This document shows positions 4,543-5,743 of a stretch of 5,743 nucleotides of DNA, one piece after another (the first letter of the stretch is position 1; every line of letters begins with the position of its first letter). The notes under the pieces were generated by a model. It was given only the letters and a program-made list of their open reading frames with translations. It had not been told where the DNA came from and did no database searches. The stretch lies in NCBI GenBank assembly GCA_900321525.1, contig ONWL01000108.1:1-5743 (forward strand), read 5' to 3'. This DNA is from an uncultured Eubacteriales bacterium. Its GTDB lineage: Bacteria; Bacillota; Clostridia; Lachnospirales; Lachnospiraceae. Made by a program: the position numbers and the translations under genes.

Positions 4543-5743
4543 ATGCATACATGGGAATTGATCTATCGTCTTCATCATACTTATAAAGTCAATGAAGAAC
4601 TGTATCTGCTGCGGAAACTGCCGCTGATTAGAAAGAAGATTCCATATACCCTGCATGGAAACCAGGTGCTGAAATTTGTGGTGGCGCTTCTGGCAGTGGG
4701 CAGCGGTCTGGCAAAGGCAGCGTTTTTGAAACTATTGTATTTTCTGGTGATGGCAGCACTGCCGGTTTTTGTATTATATGGCGGATTTGGGACAGGCTGG
4801 ACAGAACGAGTTTTGTCTGGAAGAGGATTTGCACTGTCCCCTGATGGAGCAGGCGGATATGTACACGTCTTGTTTTTCTTATGTCTGGCAGGTGCGTGGG
4901 TACACCAGAAATTTTTGACTGACACAAAAGAGATGTATTACGGGGTCATACTGATGCGGATGGATGGAAGGCGGTATGAGCTGGTGGAATATGTGACATT
5001 TCTGGTGTCTACCGCAGCAGGCTACCTGACGGCAGGTATTTTGTTTGGCTTGGTATTTGGCATGAAAATCCGGATGGGACTGTTGCTGACGGCATGCGTC
5101 ATCGGGGTGAAACTGGCGGTTTCTGCTCTGCGGCTGTACCGGTATCAGAACACAAAAGACTATGCCCATCTGTTTCCCAAAAACAGTGTAGGACTTCTGG
5201 TGACGGGGCTTGTGGCAGCGGCTTATCTGCCGGTACTGTTTCATCATCCCCTTCCCCTCAACATACTTGTAATCGGGATGTTGGCAGGAACAGTGGCAGG
5301 TATCTGCTGTATTCCATACATCCGAACCTTTCCTTACTACAGGGAAATCTGCCAGCAGCTATCCTGGAAGGTGCTGCATCCGGATACCGATGAGGTGCAG
5401 ATGGAGACATTAAACAGCCGGAACCTGATTTCTGACAACACAACGGTGTCCAGCAACCGGCATGGATTTGAGTATCTGCATGAGTTGTTTGTCAAGCGGC
5501 ATAAAAAACTGTTGTGGAGACGCTCTGTCATTACCAGTGTCATCTGTGGTCTGCTGTTTGTGGCACTGGTGGCATGGCTGTATGTGCAGCCGGAATTCCA
5601 GGGCGTGGGCCTTGGCACGGCGGCGGTAACCTTCGCCGTGGGCGCGCTGGATGAAGCCCGGGATATGAAGGTGACCGTCCTGTGTGATAACGCCCGGGCC
5701 CGGCGGCTGTACGAACGCTTCGGCTTCCGCCGCGTCGCGGAAA
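4543..5743 (+). CDS. EcsB-like ABC transporter permease, 3' part replaced by foreign GNAT sequence; runs off the window
   Basis: An open frame of 400 codons has no stop in the window. The genuine permease part covers residues 1 to about 345. It has a basic cytoplasmic N-terminus (MHTWELIYRLHHTYK, then LPLIRKK at 26-32). Hydrophobic segments lie near 43-60, 64-82, 106-121, 150-173, 178-197, 216-233 and 239-260. A long charged, probably cytoplasmic region (261-327) follows, then a last visible membrane segment near 328-348. This layout fits EcsB-type membrane subunits, which are normally longer, so the true C-terminal half is missing. From about residue 346 the frame encodes a GNAT acetyltransferase segment (see the next entry), and base composition changes sharply. 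The permease pairs with the ATPase just upstream, with coupled translation. The product as read (membrane helix joined to half a GNAT domain) is probably not a real protein. Confidence 0.8.
   Translation, partial: MHTWELIYRLHHTYKVNEELYLLRKLPLIRKKIPYTLHGNQVLKFVVALLAVGSGLAKAAFLKLLYFLVMAALPVFVLYGGFGTGWTERVLSGRGFALSPDGAGGYVHVLFFLCLAGAWVHQKFLTDTKEMYYGVILMRMDGRRYELVEYVTFLVSTAAGYLTAGILFGLVFGMKIRMGLLLTACVIGVKLAVSALRLYRYQNTKDYAHLFPKNSVGLLVTGLVAAAYLPVLFHHPLPLNILVIGMLAGTVAGICCIPYIRTFPYYREICQQLSWKVLHPDTDEVQMETLNSRNLISDNTTVSSNRHGFEYLHELFVKRHKKLLWRRSVITSVICGLLFVALVAWLYVQPEFQGVGLGTAAVTFAVGALDEARDMKVTVLCDNARARRLYERFGFRRVAE
5580..5743 (+). other. C-terminal part of a GNAT N-acetyltransferase, foreign GC-rich segment (partial)
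   Basis: From about residue 346 of the permease frame the translation reads LYVQPEFQGVGLGTAAV, the usual GNAT strand beta-4 and motif A (Q-x-x-G-x-G, the acetyl-CoA pyrophosphate loop). It continues with ALDEAR, then VLCDNARARRLYERFGFRRV, the motif B region (N..A..LYE..GF). The N-terminal half of the acetyltransferase is absent. By hand count GC is about 69% over 5601-5743, against about 50% in the permease just upstream, and nearly every third codon position is G or C. GAATTC at 5593-5598 sits at the change. The exact breakpoint cannot be placed, because Y-V-x-P-E-F could belong to either parent protein. The substrate of the acetyltransferase cannot be told. Confidence 0.75.

Noticed and set aside
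4543..5743. A novel membrane-anchored acetyltransferase
   Set aside because: The GNAT half lacks its N-terminal part, follows a truncated transporter with an abrupt GC change, and joins at an EcoRI site; a chimera explains this better.

Overview
The window looks like chromosomal DNA from a gut-type Firmicute, most likely Clostridia of the Lachnospiraceae sort. This is inferred from protein style, strong AGGAGG-type ribosome binding sites, near-consensus sigma-A promoters, TTG start use and roughly 45-50% GC. No rRNA, tRNA, CRISPR array or complete mobile element is visible.

Left part (135-3471), all on the minus strand. In transcription order there is a Rpn/PDDEXK_2-type nuclease-fold protein (3471-2398), an AlbA_2/Schlafen-type putative DNA-binding regulator with a GHKL-like ATPase region and a C-terminal winged helix (2190-865), and sfsA (848-135). 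The last two lie 16 bases apart and look like a bicistron. Its promoter, TTGACA-N17-TAGAAT, is embedded in a cluster of 9-bp GAGTAGAAT repeats forming a perfect 15-bp inverted repeat around the -35 box. This is a probable operator, perhaps for autoregulation. The promoter position and an AGGAGG site place the regulator's start at a TTG at 2190, not at the longer frame opening at 2271.

Right part (3641-5743), plus strand. A strong promoter (TTGCAC-N17-TACAAT) is followed by a leader of about 160 nt. The leader holds a 12-bp palindrome, a long hairpin (13-bp stem, one mismatch) and two tiny overlapping reading frames. Then come an EcsA-like ABC ATPase (3835-4539) and, 3 bases later, its EcsB-like multi-spanning permease (from 4543). 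The pair would form an ABC exporter or a membrane-proteostasis transporter.

The most striking observation is at the right end. The permease frame runs, without a stop, into the acetyl-CoA-binding half of a GNAT acetyltransferase. The change falls at or just before a GAATTC (EcoRI) site at 5593-5598, and GC rises from about 50% to about 69%. A chimeric join (cloning or assembly) is the simplest reading; a real gene fusion is possible but topologically unlikely. I found no convincing new biological system. The best candidates for new biology are the iteron-controlled regulator-sfsA unit and the structured leader of the ABC operon.
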